A DNA stretch of 64,000 nt from Vibrio sp. PID17_43 (GCF_002608565.1 NZ_LIXM01000010.1:62001-126000); one strand, 5' to 3'; positions 39,789-50,168 are shown, numbered from the stretch's first letter. The notes: generated by a model from the letters alone, not told the origin. Made by a program: numbers and translations.

Positions 39789-40010
39789 TTACCCAAGTCC
39801 TGAGCCTTCCCAACTGAGCTGAATCATGCCTTTCGCAATAAATCCAGCACAGCCTAGGAAAAGAACTAACCATACAATACGACGACCAAAAACGGGTACA
39901 TTACCCTGATTTAGCACATCTTTTATTGCCATCCCAATGAAAAAGAAGATAGCAGCAAAAAGCAGATCGAGCCCGATTGACTCGAGCATATCCATATAGT
40001 CGTAGAGCAT
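39789..40010 (-). CDS. DUF2788 small membrane protein
   Basis: A 73-residue protein with two hydrophobic helices (LDLLFAAIFFFIGMAIKDVL and IVWLVLFLGCAGFIAKGMI). DUF2788 genes sit between fldA and ybfF in many gammaproteobacteria, as here. Function unknown. Likely inner membrane. Confidence 0.85.
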   Translation of the reverse strand: MLYDYMDMLESIGLDLLFAAIFFFIGMAIKDVLNQGNVPVFGRRIVWLVLFLGCAGFIAKGMIQLSWEGSGLG

Positions 40011-40122
40011 TGTCGTCCTTCATGCCGAAAATTCTTGCGCGCACTATACCACTGTTAAACGGTAAAGTTAATGCAATACAAGATGGGTTATTTTAATAAT
40101 CTCGCACGAGTGTTCGAATTTG

Positions 40123-40890
40123 TTAACTCGAAATGTATTTCCTGATCACGCGCATGACTTCTGCGGGTTTTTCTGCATGTAGCCAGTGACCAGTATTAGC
40201 GATTATATGTGCTTTAGCTTGCTTGAACTGACGCTTAACAGCGGTTTGATACTCTGGTAAGAGGTAGTCAGAATCACCGCCTTTTACAAACAAGGTCGGA
40301 ATGTCTGTAGAGGGAATTTCTTGCCAGCCGATAATGTCAGCGTAGTTATCAAACAGGCTAGCTACGTTAAAGCGCCATTCCATTGTTTCGCCGTGTTTAT
40401 ATAACGATTTCGACAGGAATTGGCGTACGCCATCTATCTCAATATGTTGGGCTAGGATGTCCATGGCTTGTTGGCGGTTTGTTGGCTGTTCTTTGAGTAC
40501 AGCTTGCAGACCATTGAATACATTGTCATGGCGATTGGTGTCGTAAGCGACAGGCGCAATATCTAATATGATGAGCTGCTTTACAAGCTCAGGTGCAATA
40601 TCCGCCACTTTAATTGCCACTTTACCACCCATTGAATGCCCTATAACAAGTGCTGGATCGACGTTTAAATGGCGTAGCAACGTCACGACATCTTGTGCCA
40701 TAGACGGATAATCATGAATATCAGAGTGAAAAGAAAGTCCGTGATTACGTAAGTCGATGCTGATCACGGAGTGATCTTGAGCGAGATCACGTGCCAGTAG
40801 GCCAAGATTACTGAAACTTCCAAACAATCCATGAATTAAAACAACCGTTTGACCTTGGCCTTCTTGCTTATAGTTGAGTAATGCTGACAT
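40123..40890 (-). CDS. ybfF: Alpha/beta-hydrolase esterase YbfF
   Basis: A 255-residue esterase/thioesterase. The oxyanion loop is VLIHGLFGSFSNLG, the nucleophile serine is in VIGHSMGGKVA, and the catalytic histidine is near the end in ANTGHWLHAEKPAEV. E. coli YbfF hydrolyses short acyl esters and acyl-CoAs in vitro. It is divergent from seqA, as in enterobacteria. Confidence 0.94.
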   Translation of the reverse strand: MSALLNYKQEGQGQTVVLIHGLFGSFSNLGLLARDLAQDHSVISIDLRNHGLSFHSDIHDYPSMAQDVVTLLRHLNVDPALVIGHSMGGKVAIKVADIAPELVKQLIILDIAPVAYDTNRHDNVFNGLQAVLKEQPTNRQQAMDILAQHIEIDGVRQFLSKSLYKHGETMEWRFNVASLFDNYADIIGWQEIPSTDIPTLFVKGGDSDYLLPEYQTAVKRQFKQAKAHIIANTGHWLHAEKPAEVMRVIRKYISS

Positions 40891-40982
40891 TTTATCTTAT
40901 TCGTAATGGGTTTAACGTGGAGTATCCGAAAGGATCTCGTTATAATCCCCCAGAGTTTAAACATTGAGAATGTGAAAAGCGA

Positions 40983-41525
40983 ATGAAAACAATTGAGGTT
41001 GATGAGGATCTATACCGTTACATTGCAAGCCAAACAAAGCATATCGGTGAAAGTGCCTCGGATATTTTGCGACGCCTTTTAAACCTTGACGGTCAGTTAC
41101 AGGAAGCAGAAATTGCAACTGTAGTACAGCAGCCTCAAGGGATTGTAGTAAGTAAAGACGCGGGTAAAACAGATTCGGTAGATATGGTGAAAGAGATGCG
41201 TTCTCTGCTTATTTCTGATGAGTTTGCTGGTCTTAAGAAAGCGATTGATCGCTTCATGTTGGTGCTATCAACCTTACACAAACTGAATCCAGAGAGTTTC
41301 TCTCAAGCAACAAAAGTGAAGGGGCGTAAACGCGTTTACTTTGCTGATAATGAAGAGACTCTGCTAGCGAATGGTAACACCACGAAGCCAAAAGCGATTC
41401 CGGAAACACCGTTTTGGGTAATTACTAATAACAACACCAGTCGCAAACGACAAATGGTGGAGCAGGTGATGACTCAAATGGAATTCCAGCCTGACTTAAT
41501 AGAGAAAGTAACAGGTTCAATTTAA
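40983..41525 (+). CDS. seqA: Replication-initiation negative regulator SeqA
   Basis: SeqA binds hemimethylated GATC sites and sequesters oriC after initiation. It is 180 residues. The N-terminal oligomerisation module is MKTIEVDEDLYRYIASQ with the GESASDILRRLL helix. The C-terminal DNA-binding domain includes GRKRVYFADNEETLLANG and NNNTSRKRQMVEQVM. It precedes pgm, the usual pairing, but a terminator-like hairpin separates the two here. Confidence 0.97.
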   Translation: MKTIEVDEDLYRYIASQTKHIGESASDILRRLLNLDGQLQEAEIATVVQQPQGIVVSKDAGKTDSVDMVKEMRSLLISDEFAGLKKAIDRFMLVLSTLHKLNPESFSQATKVKGRKRVYFADNEETLLANGNTTKPKAIPETPFWVITNNNTSRKRQMVEQVMTQMEFQPDLIEKVTGSI

Positions 41526-41538
41526 GAAACCTGATAGA

Positions 41539-41583
41539 AGCCTCATAATGTGTAGCGTTTAGCGGATATTATGAGGCTTTTTT
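41539..41583 (+). terminator. Terminator between seqA and pgm
   Basis: AGCCTCATAAT / ATTATGAGGCT with an 18-nt loop followed by TTTTTG. It should limit or attenuate read-through into pgm. Confidence 0.75.
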
Positions 41584-41617
41584 GATTTTATTTGTTTTTA
41601 ATGAAAGGATGTCAAAC

Positions 41618-43264
41618 ATGGCGATGCACCCTCGTGCTGGGCAAAAAGCGCAGCAGGAAGATCTTCACAATATTCCAGCACTCGTTGCTAACTACTTCTT
41701 ACTTCAACCAGATGCAGCAAACGCAGAGCATAACGTTCAGTTTGGTACTTCTGGTCACCGCGGTACAGCAGACAAACACACTTTTAACGAAAACCATATT
41801 TTGGCAATTGCTCAGGCAGTAGCAGAAGTGCGTGCAGAACAAGGTACAACCGGTCCTCTGTTTGTGGGTAAAGACACTCACGCGCTATCTGAACCAGCAT
41901 TTTCAAGCGTTATTGAAGTATTGATTGCGAACGGCGTAAAAGTGATCGTTCAGCAAGACAATGGCTATACACCAACACCTGGTATTTCTCATGCGATTTT
42001 GACTTACAACATTAAGCATGATGATAAAGCGGACGGCATCGTGATTACGCCATCCCACAATCCACCACAAGACGGTGGCATCAAATACAACCCGACTCAC
42101 GGTGGTCCTGCTGAAGCGGAACTCACCCAAGCGATTGAAGATCGTGCAAACGCATTGATCGCTGAAGGCCTGCAAGGCGTGAAGCGTCTGCCTCTAGCAG
42201 AAGCAAAAGCATCGGAATTGTTTGTTGAGATGGACTTGGTGAAACCATACGTCGAGGATCTAGTGAATGTTATCGATATGGATGCCATACAAAAAGCAAA
42301 TCTGAAGATTGGTGTTGATCCATTGGGTGGCAGCGGCATCGATTACTGGCGTCAAATTGGTCAGGCGTACAATCTAGACCTAACACTAGTAAGTGAAGCA
42401 ATTGACCCGTCTTTCCAATTCATGTCGCTAGATAAAGACGGCGTTGTACGTATGGACTGTTCTTCTCCTTACGCAATGGCGGGTCTGTTGGCACTGAAAG
42501 ACGAATACGACTTAGCATTTGGTAACGACCCTGACTACGATCGTCACGGTATCGTTACGCCAAAAGGTTTGATGAACCCGAACCACTTCTTAGCAGTATG
42601 TATCGATTACCTATACCGTCACCGCGATGCGTGGGGTAAAGATGTCGCAGTTGGTAAAACGCTAGTATCAAGTGCACTGATTGATCGTGTTGTGGCTGAT
42701 CTCGGTCGCGATCTTTGTGAAGTACCAGTCGGCTTTAAATGGTTTGTTGATGGCCTTTACGCTGGTAAGTTTGGCTTCGGTGGTGAAGAAAGTGCGGGTG
42801 CGTCTTTCCTTCGTAAAGATGGTACGCCTTGGTCAACGGACAAAGACGGTATCCTACTTTGTTTATTAGCGGCAGAAATCACAGCCGTAACGGGTAAGAA
42901 TCCTCAAGAATACTACGAAGAGCTAGTGGCGAAACACGGCGAATCTAAGTACAACCGTATTCAAGCGGTAGCCAATGGCCCGCAAAAAGACGTATTGAAG
43001 AAGCTTTCTCCAGAAATGGTTGCAGCTGAAACACTAGCCGGTGATGTCATTACTGCTCGTTTGACTCACGCTCCAGGTAATGGTGCAGCAATCGGTGGTC
43101 TGAAAGTGACAACAGCAAATGGTTGGTTTGCGGCACGTCCATCTGGCACCGAAGACATCTACAAAATTTACTGTGAAAGCTTCAAAGGTGAAGAGCACCT
43201 AAAGCAAATCGAAGCAGAAGCGCAAGAGATCGTGAATCAAGTGTTTGCAGCTGCTGGTCTGTAA
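41618..43264 (+). CDS. pgm: Phosphoglucomutase
   Basis: Pgm interconverts glucose-1-P and glucose-6-P, supplying UDP-glucose and glycogen pathways. It is 548 residues from the ATG at 41618, which has AAAGGA eight bases upstream; ATGs or alternative starts at 41609 and 41582 have poor spacing. The phosphoserine loop is [17 protein letters not shown], the metal loop is [10 protein letters not shown], the sugar-binding loop is [11 protein letters not shown], and the phosphate-binding loop is [13 protein letters not shown]. Confidence 0.97.
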   Translation: MAMHPRAGQKAQQEDLHNIPALVANYFLLQPDAANAEHNVQFGTSGHRGTADKHTFNENHILAIAQAVAEVRAEQGTTGPLFVGKDTHALSEPAFSSVIEVLIANGVKVIVQQDNGYTPTPGISHAILTYNIKHDDKADGIVITPSHNPPQDGGIKYNPTHGGPAEAELTQAIEDRANALIAEGLQGVKRLPLAEAKASELFVEMDLVKPYVEDLVNVIDMDAIQKANLKIGVDPLGGSGIDYWRQIGQAYNLDLTLVSEAIDPSFQFMSLDKDGVVRMDCSSPYAMAGLLALKDEYDLAFGNDPDYDRHGIVTPKGLMNPNHFLAVCIDYLYRHRDAWGKDVAVGKTLVSSALIDRVVADLGRDLCEVPVGFKWFVDGLYAGKFGFGGEESAGASFLRKDGTPWSTDKDGILLCLLAAEITAVTGKNPQEYYEELVAKHGESKYNRIQAVANGPQKDVLKKLSPEMVAAETLAGDVITARLTHAPGNGAAIGGLKVTTANGWFAARPSGTEDIYKIYCESFKGEEHLKQIEAEAQEIVNQVFAAAGL

Positions 43265-43290
43265 GCACTTAGTTCCAAATTAGTTATAAA

Positions 43291-43320
43291 GGGTTGGTGT
43301 GAGAGCACCAACCCTTTTTT
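43291..43320 (+). terminator. Intrinsic terminator of pgm
   Basis: GGGTTGGTG / CACCAACCC followed by TTTTTT. Confidence 0.92.
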
Positions 43321-43409
43321 GTTTACGGGGGACGCATGGATTAAACGGCAGGGTGTTATTCCTTATCGCAACACCGGAATACGTAAGAGAATCCATGTTA
43401 GTCCAAAGC

Positions 43410-44168
43410 TTATTGGTTATTTGGCCATGAATCTGGCACCACAAACCAAAATTGGCCAAGCCGAGTTTGTGCATGGATGAATTTACCTGATGGCTTGCTT
43501 ATTGGGTCTTCATGCTTTTCAGTTCCAATTGCCCATAATGGTTTGGAAAGGGCGTAAAGTGGCTGTTCAATTTGCTCCCATTGGCTCTGATAACACCAAT
43601 AACCGGATATTTGATTCGGGTCTAGTTCGTAGCCTAAACAGCTTGTCGGGATAGGTTCTGTCGAAAAGGGGTTAACGTAAAGACGTCCCTGCATCAGGAG
43701 GTGCTCACTCGGTATATTGTCTAACGGTAACTGTTGGTGGAACTCTTCTCTCTGACTCATCTTTAGTTGGTGAGTGAGCATGCGATCGAGCTTCTTGTGC
43801 AGTTGGTCGTGAGCATTCGGTCCATACCAAATACCTTCATGCAGTAAGTAAAACTTGATGGCCACTTCCCAATGCTCGTGTTGTTTGGTCTCCTGATTCT
43901 CGAGGATCAAATCGACGGCACCAATGGTGCGGCCAGTCGCGTCATTGAGTTGAATCTCTTCAGCAATCAATTCATATCGAGTTGAGCAAGTCAGCAGCTT
44001 GGTACAAAGGTGTTGGTAAAGGAAGCCAAGTCGTGGATTGCCATCGTAGACTTCATTGTCCGATAGAGGTGGTGCCAGAATATCTTCGACGCTGACAAAG
44101 GGCGTGTGAAGTTTAAAAAGTGGCGGGGTGCTAGCAATCCATTGATAGAAACGTTGTAGAGAATTCAT
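43410..44168 (-). CDS. DUF1853 family protein
   Basis: A 252-residue protein of the uncharacterised DUF1853 family. Landmarks: NPRLGFLYQHLCTKLL, then LIAEEIQLNDATGRTIGAVDLIL, HWEVAIKFYLL and GPNAHDQLHKKLDRMLTHQL. The E...D-(E)xK arrangement of acidic residues and a lysine (GAVDLIL then EVAIKFYL) resembles a PD-(D/E)XK nuclease core, which is an inference. Soluble, no signal peptide. Single gene, divergent from ybgI. Confidence 0.82.
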   Translation of the reverse strand: MNSLQRFYQWIASTPPLFKLHTPFVSVEDILAPPLSDNEVYDGNPRLGFLYQHLCTKLLTCSTRYELIAEEIQLNDATGRTIGAVDLILENQETKQHEHWEVAIKFYLLHEGIWYGPNAHDQLHKKLDRMLTHQLKMSQREEFHQQLPLDNIPSEHLLMQGRLYVNPFSTEPIPTSCLGYELDPNQISGYWCYQSQWEQIEQPLYALSKPLWAIGTEKHEDPISKPSGKFIHAQTRLGQFWFVVPDSWPNNQ

Positions 44169-44300
44169 CCATTATCCTGGTTGTTACAGGCAAAGCCTTT
44201 CTATTGTATCGAAATTTAAGCGAGTTGGGGATGTCACAACTGGCATCTGGATTGCGGTTCGATATACACTTTGCTCAAGCCACAAGTATTGGAATTAAAA

Positions 44301-45059
44301 ATGAATAATTTTCAGCTAGAAAAGATCCTTAACGAGAAACTGTCGCCGCAACTTATTAAAGACTATGCACCTAATGGTATGCAAGTGGAAGGTAAGTCTG
44401 AAATCAAACGCATCGTGACAGGCGTAACCGCTTCACAAGCGTTGATTGATAAAGCCGTTGAATTAGAGGCAGATGCGCTACTTGTTCACCATGGGTATTT
44501 TTGGAAAGGCGAGCCAGAGCCCATTCGCGGCATGAAAGGGAAGCGCATCCGTAGCTTGATTAAAAATGACATCAACCTGTATGGCTATCACTTACCGTTA
44601 GATATTCACCCAGAACTCGGTAACAACGCAGAACTTGCTCGTTTATTGGAAATTGAAGTTGAAGGCGGACTTGAAGGTCATCCTCAATCTGTGGCTATGT
44701 TTGGTCGTTTAAAATACGCGATGACAGGTGCTGAGTTTGCTAACAAAATCAATCAAGTATTAAAGCGTGAGCCTTTGCATATTGCTCCTGAAAATGCAGA
44801 CAAGATGATAAAGACGGTTGGTTGGTGCACGGGCGGTGGACAAGACTATATTGAACTGGCGGCACAACACGGCTTAGATGCATTTATTTCGGGGGAGATC
44901 TCAGAGCGCACAACTTACAGTGCTCGTGAGTTGGATATTCACTATTTCTCAGCGGGTCATCACGCAACAGAGCGTTACGGCATTAAAGCGTTAGGTGAGT
45001 GGCTAGAAAAAGAGCATTGCCTCGACGTAGAATTTATTGATATTGATAATCCAGTGTAA
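44301..45059 (+). CDS. ybgI: Nif3-like dinuclear-metal hydrolase YbgI
   Basis: A 252-residue member of the Nif3/GTP cyclohydrolase I type 2-like family, which forms toroidal hexamers with a dinuclear metal site. Metal ligands are visible in LLVHHGYFWKGE, YHLPLDIHPELGNN and the C-terminal HYFSAGHHATERYG. The ATG at 44301 has GGAA upstream; the in-frame start ten codons earlier is not needed. The cellular role is uncertain (DNA-repair links have been suggested in E. coli). Confidence 0.93.
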   Translation: MNNFQLEKILNEKLSPQLIKDYAPNGMQVEGKSEIKRIVTGVTASQALIDKAVELEADALLVHHGYFWKGEPEPIRGMKGKRIRSLIKNDINLYGYHLPLDIHPELGNNAELARLLEIEVEGGLEGHPQSVAMFGRLKYAMTGAEFANKINQVLKREPLHIAPENADKMIKTVGWCTGGGQDYIELAAQHGLDAFISGEISERTTYSARELDIHYFSAGHHATERYGIKALGEWLEKEHCLDVEFIDIDNPV

Positions 45060-45079
45060 GTTCACCGTACAACAAAAAT

Positions 45080-45110
45080 TAAAGGGTTGAGACGTGAGTC
45101 GAAACCCTTT
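45080..45110 (+). terminator. Hairpin after ybgI
   Basis: AAAGGGTT / AACCCTTT with a loop of about 14 nt, 20 nt after the ybgI stop. The following T-run is weak. Confidence 0.5.
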
Positions 45111-45116
45111 ATACGC

Positions 45117-45165
45117 ATCCTAGATCCTAGATCCTAGATCCTAGAACCTAGAACCTAGATCCTAA
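45117..45165. repeat. Heptanucleotide tandem repeat (ATCCTAG)n
   Basis: Seven consecutive 7-mers: four ATCCTAG, two AACCTAG, one ATCCTAA, occupying the gap between the ybgI and gltA 3' ends. The unit contains CCTAG and tends to self-pair. Confidence 0.93.
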
Positions 45166-45169
45166 AACC

Positions 45170-46459
45170 TTATTCGCGCTCATGCAGTGGTGAAAAATCG
45201 CGTTGCGTTTCACCAGTGTAAAGCTGACGAGGACGGCCGATACGATTTAGTGGATCACTGTGCATCTCGTTCCAGTGAGCAATCCAACCGATAGTACGAG
45301 AAATCGCGAAGATAACCGTAAACATCGATACTGGAATGCCAATCGCCTTTAGGATGATGCCTGAATAGAAATCTACGTTCGGGTATAACTTCTTAGACAC
45401 GAAGTATTCGTCAGAAAGTGCAATGCGCTCAAGTTCCATCGCTACGTCTAGTAGTGGGTCTTTGATATTCAGCTCTTTAAGAACTTCGTAACAGGTTTCA
45501 CGCATTACCGTCGCGCGAGGATCGTAGTTTTTGTAAACACGATGACCAAAGCCCATCAGGCGGAATGGGTCATCCTTGTCTTTTGCACGCTCTACATACT
45601 CTGGAATGTTATCTACGCTGCCGATCTCTTCAAGCATCTTCAGACACGCTTCGTTTGCTCCACCGTGAGCTGGTCCCCATAGAGATGCGATACCTGCGGC
45701 AATACAGGCGAATGGGTTGGCGCCGGACGAACCAGCTAGACGAACAGTAGATGTTGAAGCATTTTGCTCATGGTCCGCATGTAGCGTAAAGATTTTGTCC
45801 ATCGCACGAGCGACTACTGGATTAACCTCGTATTCTTCACATGGGTTAGCAAACATCATGTGTAGATAGTTTTCAGCGTAGCTTAGGTCGTTGCGAGGGT
45901 AGATAAATGGCTGGCCGATCGAGTATTTGTAACACATTGCCGCCAGGGTTGGCATTTTTGAAATCAGGCGATAAGCGGCAATTTCGCGGTGCTCATCGTT
46001 ATTGATATCCAATGAGTCGTGATAAAAGGCTGCTAATGCGCCAACCACACCACACATTACTGCCATTGGGTGAGCATCACGGCGGAAACCATGGAAGAAG
46101 CTTGCGATTTGCTCATGTACCATAGTATGGCGAGTAACGGTTGTTTTAAACTGCTCGTATTGTTCGCGTGTAGGTGCTTCACCATAAAGCAGGATGTAAC
46201 ACACTTCTAAGTAATCTGCGTTATTGGCTAATTGATCAATCGGGTAACCACGGTGCAAAAGAATCCCTTTGCCGCCATCGATATAGGTGATTGATGATTC
46301 ACAAGATGCAGTGGCAAGAAAACCAGGGTCAAAAGTAAAGTAACCATTGGCTCCCAGTTTACGAACATCAATTACGGGTGTACCGAGGGCACCGTCCATA
46401 ATTGGCAGCTCGATTGGCGCATGACCTTCGACATGAAGGGTCGCTTTCTTATCCGCCAT
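45170..46459 (-). CDS. gltA: Citrate synthase (type II)
   Basis: GltA condenses oxaloacetate and acetyl-CoA to citrate. It is 429 residues, the hexameric Gram-negative type inhibited by NADH. Catalytic histidines are in the [12 protein letters not shown]-like segment ([19 protein letters not shown]) and [15 protein letters not shown], with the catalytic aspartate in [13 protein letters not shown]. It is divergent from sdhC across about 390 nt. Confidence 0.99.
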   Translation of the reverse strand: MADKKATLHVEGHAPIELPIMDGALGTPVIDVRKLGANGYFTFDPGFLATASCESSITYIDGGKGILLHRGYPIDQLANNADYLEVCYILLYGEAPTREQYEQFKTTVTRHTMVHEQIASFFHGFRRDAHPMAVMCGVVGALAAFYHDSLDINNDEHREIAAYRLISKMPTLAAMCYKYSIGQPFIYPRNDLSYAENYLHMMFANPCEEYEVNPVVARAMDKIFTLHADHEQNASTSTVRLAGSSGANPFACIAAGIASLWGPAHGGANEACLKMLEEIGSVDNIPEYVERAKDKDDPFRLMGFGHRVYKNYDPRATVMRETCYEVLKELNIKDPLLDVAMELERIALSDEYFVSKKLYPNVDFYSGIILKAIGIPVSMFTVIFAISRTIGWIAHWNEMHSDPLNRIGRPRQLYTGETQRDFSPLHERE

Positions 46460-46735
46460 AACAATCTCCTTTGTTTATTATTTAATCCGTCCAGGATGTA
46501 TATGTGACATTTTTTACTGTTGTTAAAGCTTAAAGTCAATTTTTCTCCATTTTTGTGTGCACTTGTTATGATTTTTCACATGAAAATCGTTAAAAATCTG
46601 TTCCATGTAGCATAATTTGTTACATCAATTGTATTGGAATGTTACTGGTCGTATATTGGCACAGAAAATTTTAGTTAAATCCTTATAAATTCGGGGCTAG
46701 AAACAAAAGTGAGGTTTGTTTGTAGATTCCGGTGT

Positions 46736-46750
46736 TAACAATTAATTTAC
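46736..46750 (-). promoter_or_regulatory. ArcA-like box 1, gltA-sdhC gap
   Basis: On the minus strand GTAAATTAATTGTTA matches the ArcA consensus GTTAATTAAATGTTA at 13 of 15 positions. Confidence 0.55.
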
Positions 46751-46779
46751 AACTAACTCTGGGTTTACCCTGAGTGTTT

Positions 46780-46794
46780 GTTAATTAGATGTTA
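46780..46794 (+). promoter_or_regulatory. ArcA-like box 2, upstream of sdhC
   Basis: GTTAATTAGATGTTA matches the ArcA consensus GTTAATTAAATGTTA at 14 of 15 positions, about 60 nt before the sdhC start. ArcA repression of sdh under low oxygen is well established in E. coli. The remainder of the 390-nt gap is AT-rich with no ORF. Confidence 0.65.
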
Positions 46795-46852
46795 ACTTTT
46801 ATGCGTTTGGAAGCTGAAATTGGTTATAACAATAAATGCTCAATGGAGCTGA

Positions 46853-47245
46853 GTGAGCAAGCCCGTGAAAGAAAGAAAGTCAAGACCTGTTAATTTAGAT
46901 TTACAGACCATCCGCTTTCCCATCACAGCAATCGCGTCAATCCTGCACCGTGTGTCAGGTGTGATTACGTTTGTTGCGGTGGGTATACTACTTTGGTTAC
47001 TGTCCATTTCTCTGTCGTCCCCGATGGGTTTTATGGAAGCCGCTGACGTTGTCGATAGCTTCTTCGTGAAATTCATTCTATGGGGAATTCTAACTGCACT
47101 TGCCTACCACATTGCTGGTGGTGTTCGTCACCTACTGATGGACCTAGGCCACTTCGAAGAACTAGATTCAGGCGCGATGAGCGCTAAAGTCACGTTTGGT
47201 GTAACTGTAGTGCTATCACTATTGGCGGGGATCTTGGTATGGTAA
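46853..47245 (+). CDS. sdhC: Succinate dehydrogenase cytochrome b556 subunit
   Basis: A membrane anchor of complex II, 130 residues. The signature RPVNLDLQTIRFPITAIASI and ILHRVSGVITF carry the quinone-site residues, and the haem ligand is in LAYHIAGGVRHLLMDLGH. Three transmembrane helices. The start is GTG with GGAG four bases upstream. It overlaps sdhD by 7 nt. Confidence 0.96.
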   Translation: MSKPVKERKSRPVNLDLQTIRFPITAIASILHRVSGVITFVAVGILLWLLSISLSSPMGFMEAADVVDSFFVKFILWGILTALAYHIAGGVRHLLMDLGHFEELDSGAMSAKVTFGVTVVLSLLAGILVW

Positions 47246-47583
47246 AACACGTTTCTTCATTTGGTCGTAATGGTGTTCACGATTTCTTATTGATTCGTGC
47301 ATCCGCCATCATTATGACGCTGTATACAATTTATCTGGTGAGCTTCTGTGCTTTCTCAGATATCTCTTACGCATCTTGGACCCAATTTTTTGGTGGAACA
47401 TTCACTAAAGTCTTCACCATGTTGGCACTTGTCTCTGTGTTGATCCATGCGTGGATTGGTTTATGGCAAGTATTCACCGATTACATTAAGTGCGCGAAAC
47501 TTCGTGGTGCGCTGCAACTTGGTGTTATTGCCGTGCTATTCGGCTATGTCTTCTCTGGTCTATTTATTCTGTGGGGTGCGTAA
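47239..47583 (+). CDS. sdhD: Succinate dehydrogenase membrane anchor subunit
   Basis: A 114-residue second anchor of complex II with three helices (FLLIRASAIIMTLYTIYLV, FTMLALVSVLIHAWIGLWQV with the haem-ligand histidine, and LGVIAVLFGYVFSGLFILWG). It begins inside sdhC and abuts sdhA (start codon immediately after its stop), so the subunits are translationally coupled. Confidence 0.95.
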   Translation: MVKHVSSFGRNGVHDFLLIRASAIIMTLYTIYLVSFCAFSDISYASWTQFFGGTFTKVFTMLALVSVLIHAWIGLWQVFTDYIKCAKLRGALQLGVIAVLFGYVFSGLFILWGA

Positions 47584-49350
47584 GTGTCTATTCCAGTTCG
47601 TGAGTTTGATGCCGTAGTAATCGGCGCTGGTGGTGCAGGTATGCGCGCTGCACTACAAATTTCGGAGCAAGGCCTATCTTGTGCTTTGCTATCTAAAGTT
47701 TTCCCAACTCGTTCTCATACGGTATCTGCACAGGGCGGTATCACAGTTGCGCTTGGTAACTCGCACAAGGACGATTGGCAATGGCACATGTACGACACAG
47801 TAAAAGGCTCTGATTACATCGGCGATCAGAACGCGATTGAGTACATGTGTAAAAACGGCCCTGAATCGGTTATCGAACTAGAGAAAATGGGGCTACCATT
47901 CTCTCGTTTTGATAACGGTTCTATTTACCAACGTCCGTTCGGTGGTCAGTCTAAAGAGTTTGGTGGTGAGCAGGCTGCTCGTACAGCGGCGGCGGCAGAC
48001 CGTACCGGTCACGCGCTTCTTCATACGCTTTACCAACAAAACGTAAAACACAAAACAACCATCTTCTCTGAGTGGTATGCACTCGACTTGGTGAAAAACC
48101 AAGACGGTGCGATCATGGGTTGTACTGCCATCTGTATGGAAACAGGCGAGATTTGTTATTTCAAGTCGAAAGCAACCATTCTCGCTACGGGGGGCGCGGG
48201 TCGTATCTACGCATCGACAACTAACGCCCACATCAATACTGGTGACGGTGTTGGTATGGCACTTCGTGCTGGCGTTCCGATGCAAGACATGGAAATGTGG
48301 CAATTCCATCCAACGGGTATTGCTGGCGCAGGCGTTCTTGTTACAGAAGGTTGTCGTGGTGAAGGTGGTTACCTTCTAAATAAAGACGGCGAGCGCTTCA
48401 TGGAACGTTACGCTCCAAATGCGAAAGATCTTGCAGGTCGTGACGTAGTAGCGCGTTCAATGATGATAGAAATCCGTGAAGGTCGCGGCTGTGATGGTCC
48501 TTGGGGCCCACATATCAAGCTTAAACTGGATCACCTAGGTAAAGACGTACTTGAGTCTCGTCTACCAGGTATCTGTGAGCTTTCACGTACATTCGCACAC
48601 GTGGATCCGGTTAAAGAGCCAATTCCAGTTATCCCAACCTGTCATTACATGATGGGTGGCGTTCCAACACAGGTTTCAGGTCAAGCGATTAAACAGATGG
48701 CTGACGGCACGGATGTTGAGGTTCAAGGTCTGTACGCTTGTGGCGAAATTGCATCTGTTTCGGTGCACGGCGCAAACCGACTCGGTGGTAATTCACTGCT
48801 TGACCTTGTGGTATTTGGTCGTGCAACGGGCTTACACCTTGGTGAGACACTGGCTGCACAAGCGGAAGCTCGTCCTGCGACAGAATCTGACATCGAAGCG
48901 TCTTTAGCGCGCACTATGCGTTGGGAGAACAGTACTGGTGGTGAAGACCCAGTTCAAATTCGTAAAGACCTACAATCTTGCATGCAAAATAGCTTCTCGG
49001 TGTTCCGTGAAGGTGATGCGATGGCGACAGGTCTGGAAGAGTTAAAAGTGATACGAGAACGTCTGCAAAATGCGCACCTAGCTGATAAGTCATCGGAGTT
49101 CAATACGCAGCGCATTGAGTGTCTAGAGTTAGATAACCTCATGGAGACCGCATTCTCGACAGCAGTAGCAGCAAACTACCGCACAGAAAGCCGTGGCGCG
49201 CATGCTCGCTTTGACTTCCCTGAGCGTGATGATGATAACTGGCTATGTCACTCTATCTATAACCCGGAAACTGAAGCGATGACTAAGCGTGATGTCAACA
49301 TGACGCCAGTGCACCGCGAAGCTTTCCCGCCGAAAGTACGTACTTATTAA
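47584..49350 (+). CDS. sdhA: Succinate dehydrogenase flavoprotein subunit
   Basis: The catalytic subunit, 588 residues. The dinucleotide fold is [21 protein letters not shown] is covalently bound through His45 in [11 protein letters not shown]. The substrate-site segments are [28 protein letters not shown] and [10 protein letters not shown]. The start is GTG directly after the sdhD stop. The order C-D-A-B is standard. Confidence 0.98.
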   Translation: MSIPVREFDAVVIGAGGAGMRAALQISEQGLSCALLSKVFPTRSHTVSAQGGITVALGNSHKDDWQWHMYDTVKGSDYIGDQNAIEYMCKNGPESVIELEKMGLPFSRFDNGSIYQRPFGGQSKEFGGEQAARTAAAADRTGHALLHTLYQQNVKHKTTIFSEWYALDLVKNQDGAIMGCTAICMETGEICYFKSKATILATGGAGRIYASTTNAHINTGDGVGMALRAGVPMQDMEMWQFHPTGIAGAGVLVTEGCRGEGGYLLNKDGERFMERYAPNAKDLAGRDVVARSMMIEIREGRGCDGPWGPHIKLKLDHLGKDVLESRLPGICELSRTFAHVDPVKEPIPVIPTCHYMMGGVPTQVSGQAIKQMADGTDVEVQGLYACGEIASVSVHGANRLGGNSLLDLVVFGRATGLHLGETLAAQAEARPATESDIEASLARTMRWENSTGGEDPVQIRKDLQSCMQNSFSVFREGDAMATGLEELKVIRERLQNAHLADKSSEFNTQRIECLELDNLMETAFSTAVAANYRTESRGAHARFDFPERDDDNWLCHSIYNPETEAMTKRDVNMTPVHREAFPPKVRTY

Positions 49351-49365
49351 AGGGAGGGTATGACT

Positions 49366-50076
49366 ATGAAATTGAACTTCTCTTTGTATCGTTACAACCC
49401 GGATGTAGATACCAAACCATACATGAAGGATTACATACTTGAGGTGGAAGAAGGTTCAGACATGATGGTTCTGGACGCGTTAATTCTACTTAAAGAGCAA
49501 GATCCAAGTATTTCATTCCGTCGCTCATGCCGTGAAGGTGTATGTGGTTCTGATGGTTTGAACATGAATGGTAAAAACGGCTTAGCCTGTATTACACCGC
49601 TCTCTGCATTGCAAGGCGAGAAAATTGTCATCCGACCTTTGCCTGGTTTACCCGTTGTGCGTGATCTTATCGTTGACATGACGCAGTTCTATGATAACTA
49701 TGCGAAAGTTAAGCCTTTCTTGATTGATGATGACACACTGCCACCTTCACGAGAGAATTTGCAATCGCCAGATGAACGTGCGCATTTAGATGGGTTGTAT
49801 GAATGTATCATGTGTGCATGTTGCACAACTTCGTGTCCATCATTCTGGTGGAACCCAGATAAATTTATCGGTCCAGCAGGTCTTCTTGCCGCTTACCGTT
49901 GGTTAATTGATAGCCGAGATACGGCCACTGATGAACGTTTGTCCAATCTTGATGATGCATTTAGCGTTTTTCGTTGCCATGGCATCATGAATTGTGTAAG
50001 TGTTTGTCCTAAGGGACTAAATCCGACGAAAGCCATCGGTCACATCAAGTCGATGCTGGTGAATCGTTCGATTTAA
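49366..50076 (+). CDS. sdhB: Succinate dehydrogenase iron-sulfur subunit
   Basis: A 236-residue electron-transfer subunit. Cysteines for the three clusters are visible: [2Fe-2S] in SCREGVCGSDGLNMNG...C, and the C-terminal CIMCACCTTSCP and CVSVCPKGLNP for [4Fe-4S] and [3Fe-4S]. The ATG at 49366 (MKLNFSLYRYNPDVD) is chosen because GGAGG lies eight bases upstream and it aligns with the E. coli start; an ATG at 49360 is only 2 nt from the site. Confidence 0.97.
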   Translation: MKLNFSLYRYNPDVDTKPYMKDYILEVEEGSDMMVLDALILLKEQDPSISFRRSCREGVCGSDGLNMNGKNGLACITPLSALQGEKIVIRPLPGLPVVRDLIVDMTQFYDNYAKVKPFLIDDDTLPPSRENLQSPDERAHLDGLYECIMCACCTTSCPSFWWNPDKFIGPAGLLAAYRWLIDSRDTATDERLSNLDDAFSVFRCHGIMNCVSVCPKGLNPTKAIGHIKSMLVNRSI

Positions 50077-50091
50077 TTAACAATAAAAATT

Positions 50092-50111
50092 GCCGACTCA
50101 ATAGAGTCGGC
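50092..50111 (+). other. Hairpin between sdhB and sucA
   Basis: GCCGACTC / GAGTCGGC with a four-base loop, followed by only TCTTAATA. A partial terminator or mRNA-stabilising structure that could set the sdh:suc ratio. Confidence 0.6.
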
Positions 50112-50168
50112 TCTTAATAGCTCGGCGCAGACCGAAGCAAACGTGAAAACTACTGGTTAAGGGAAAAT

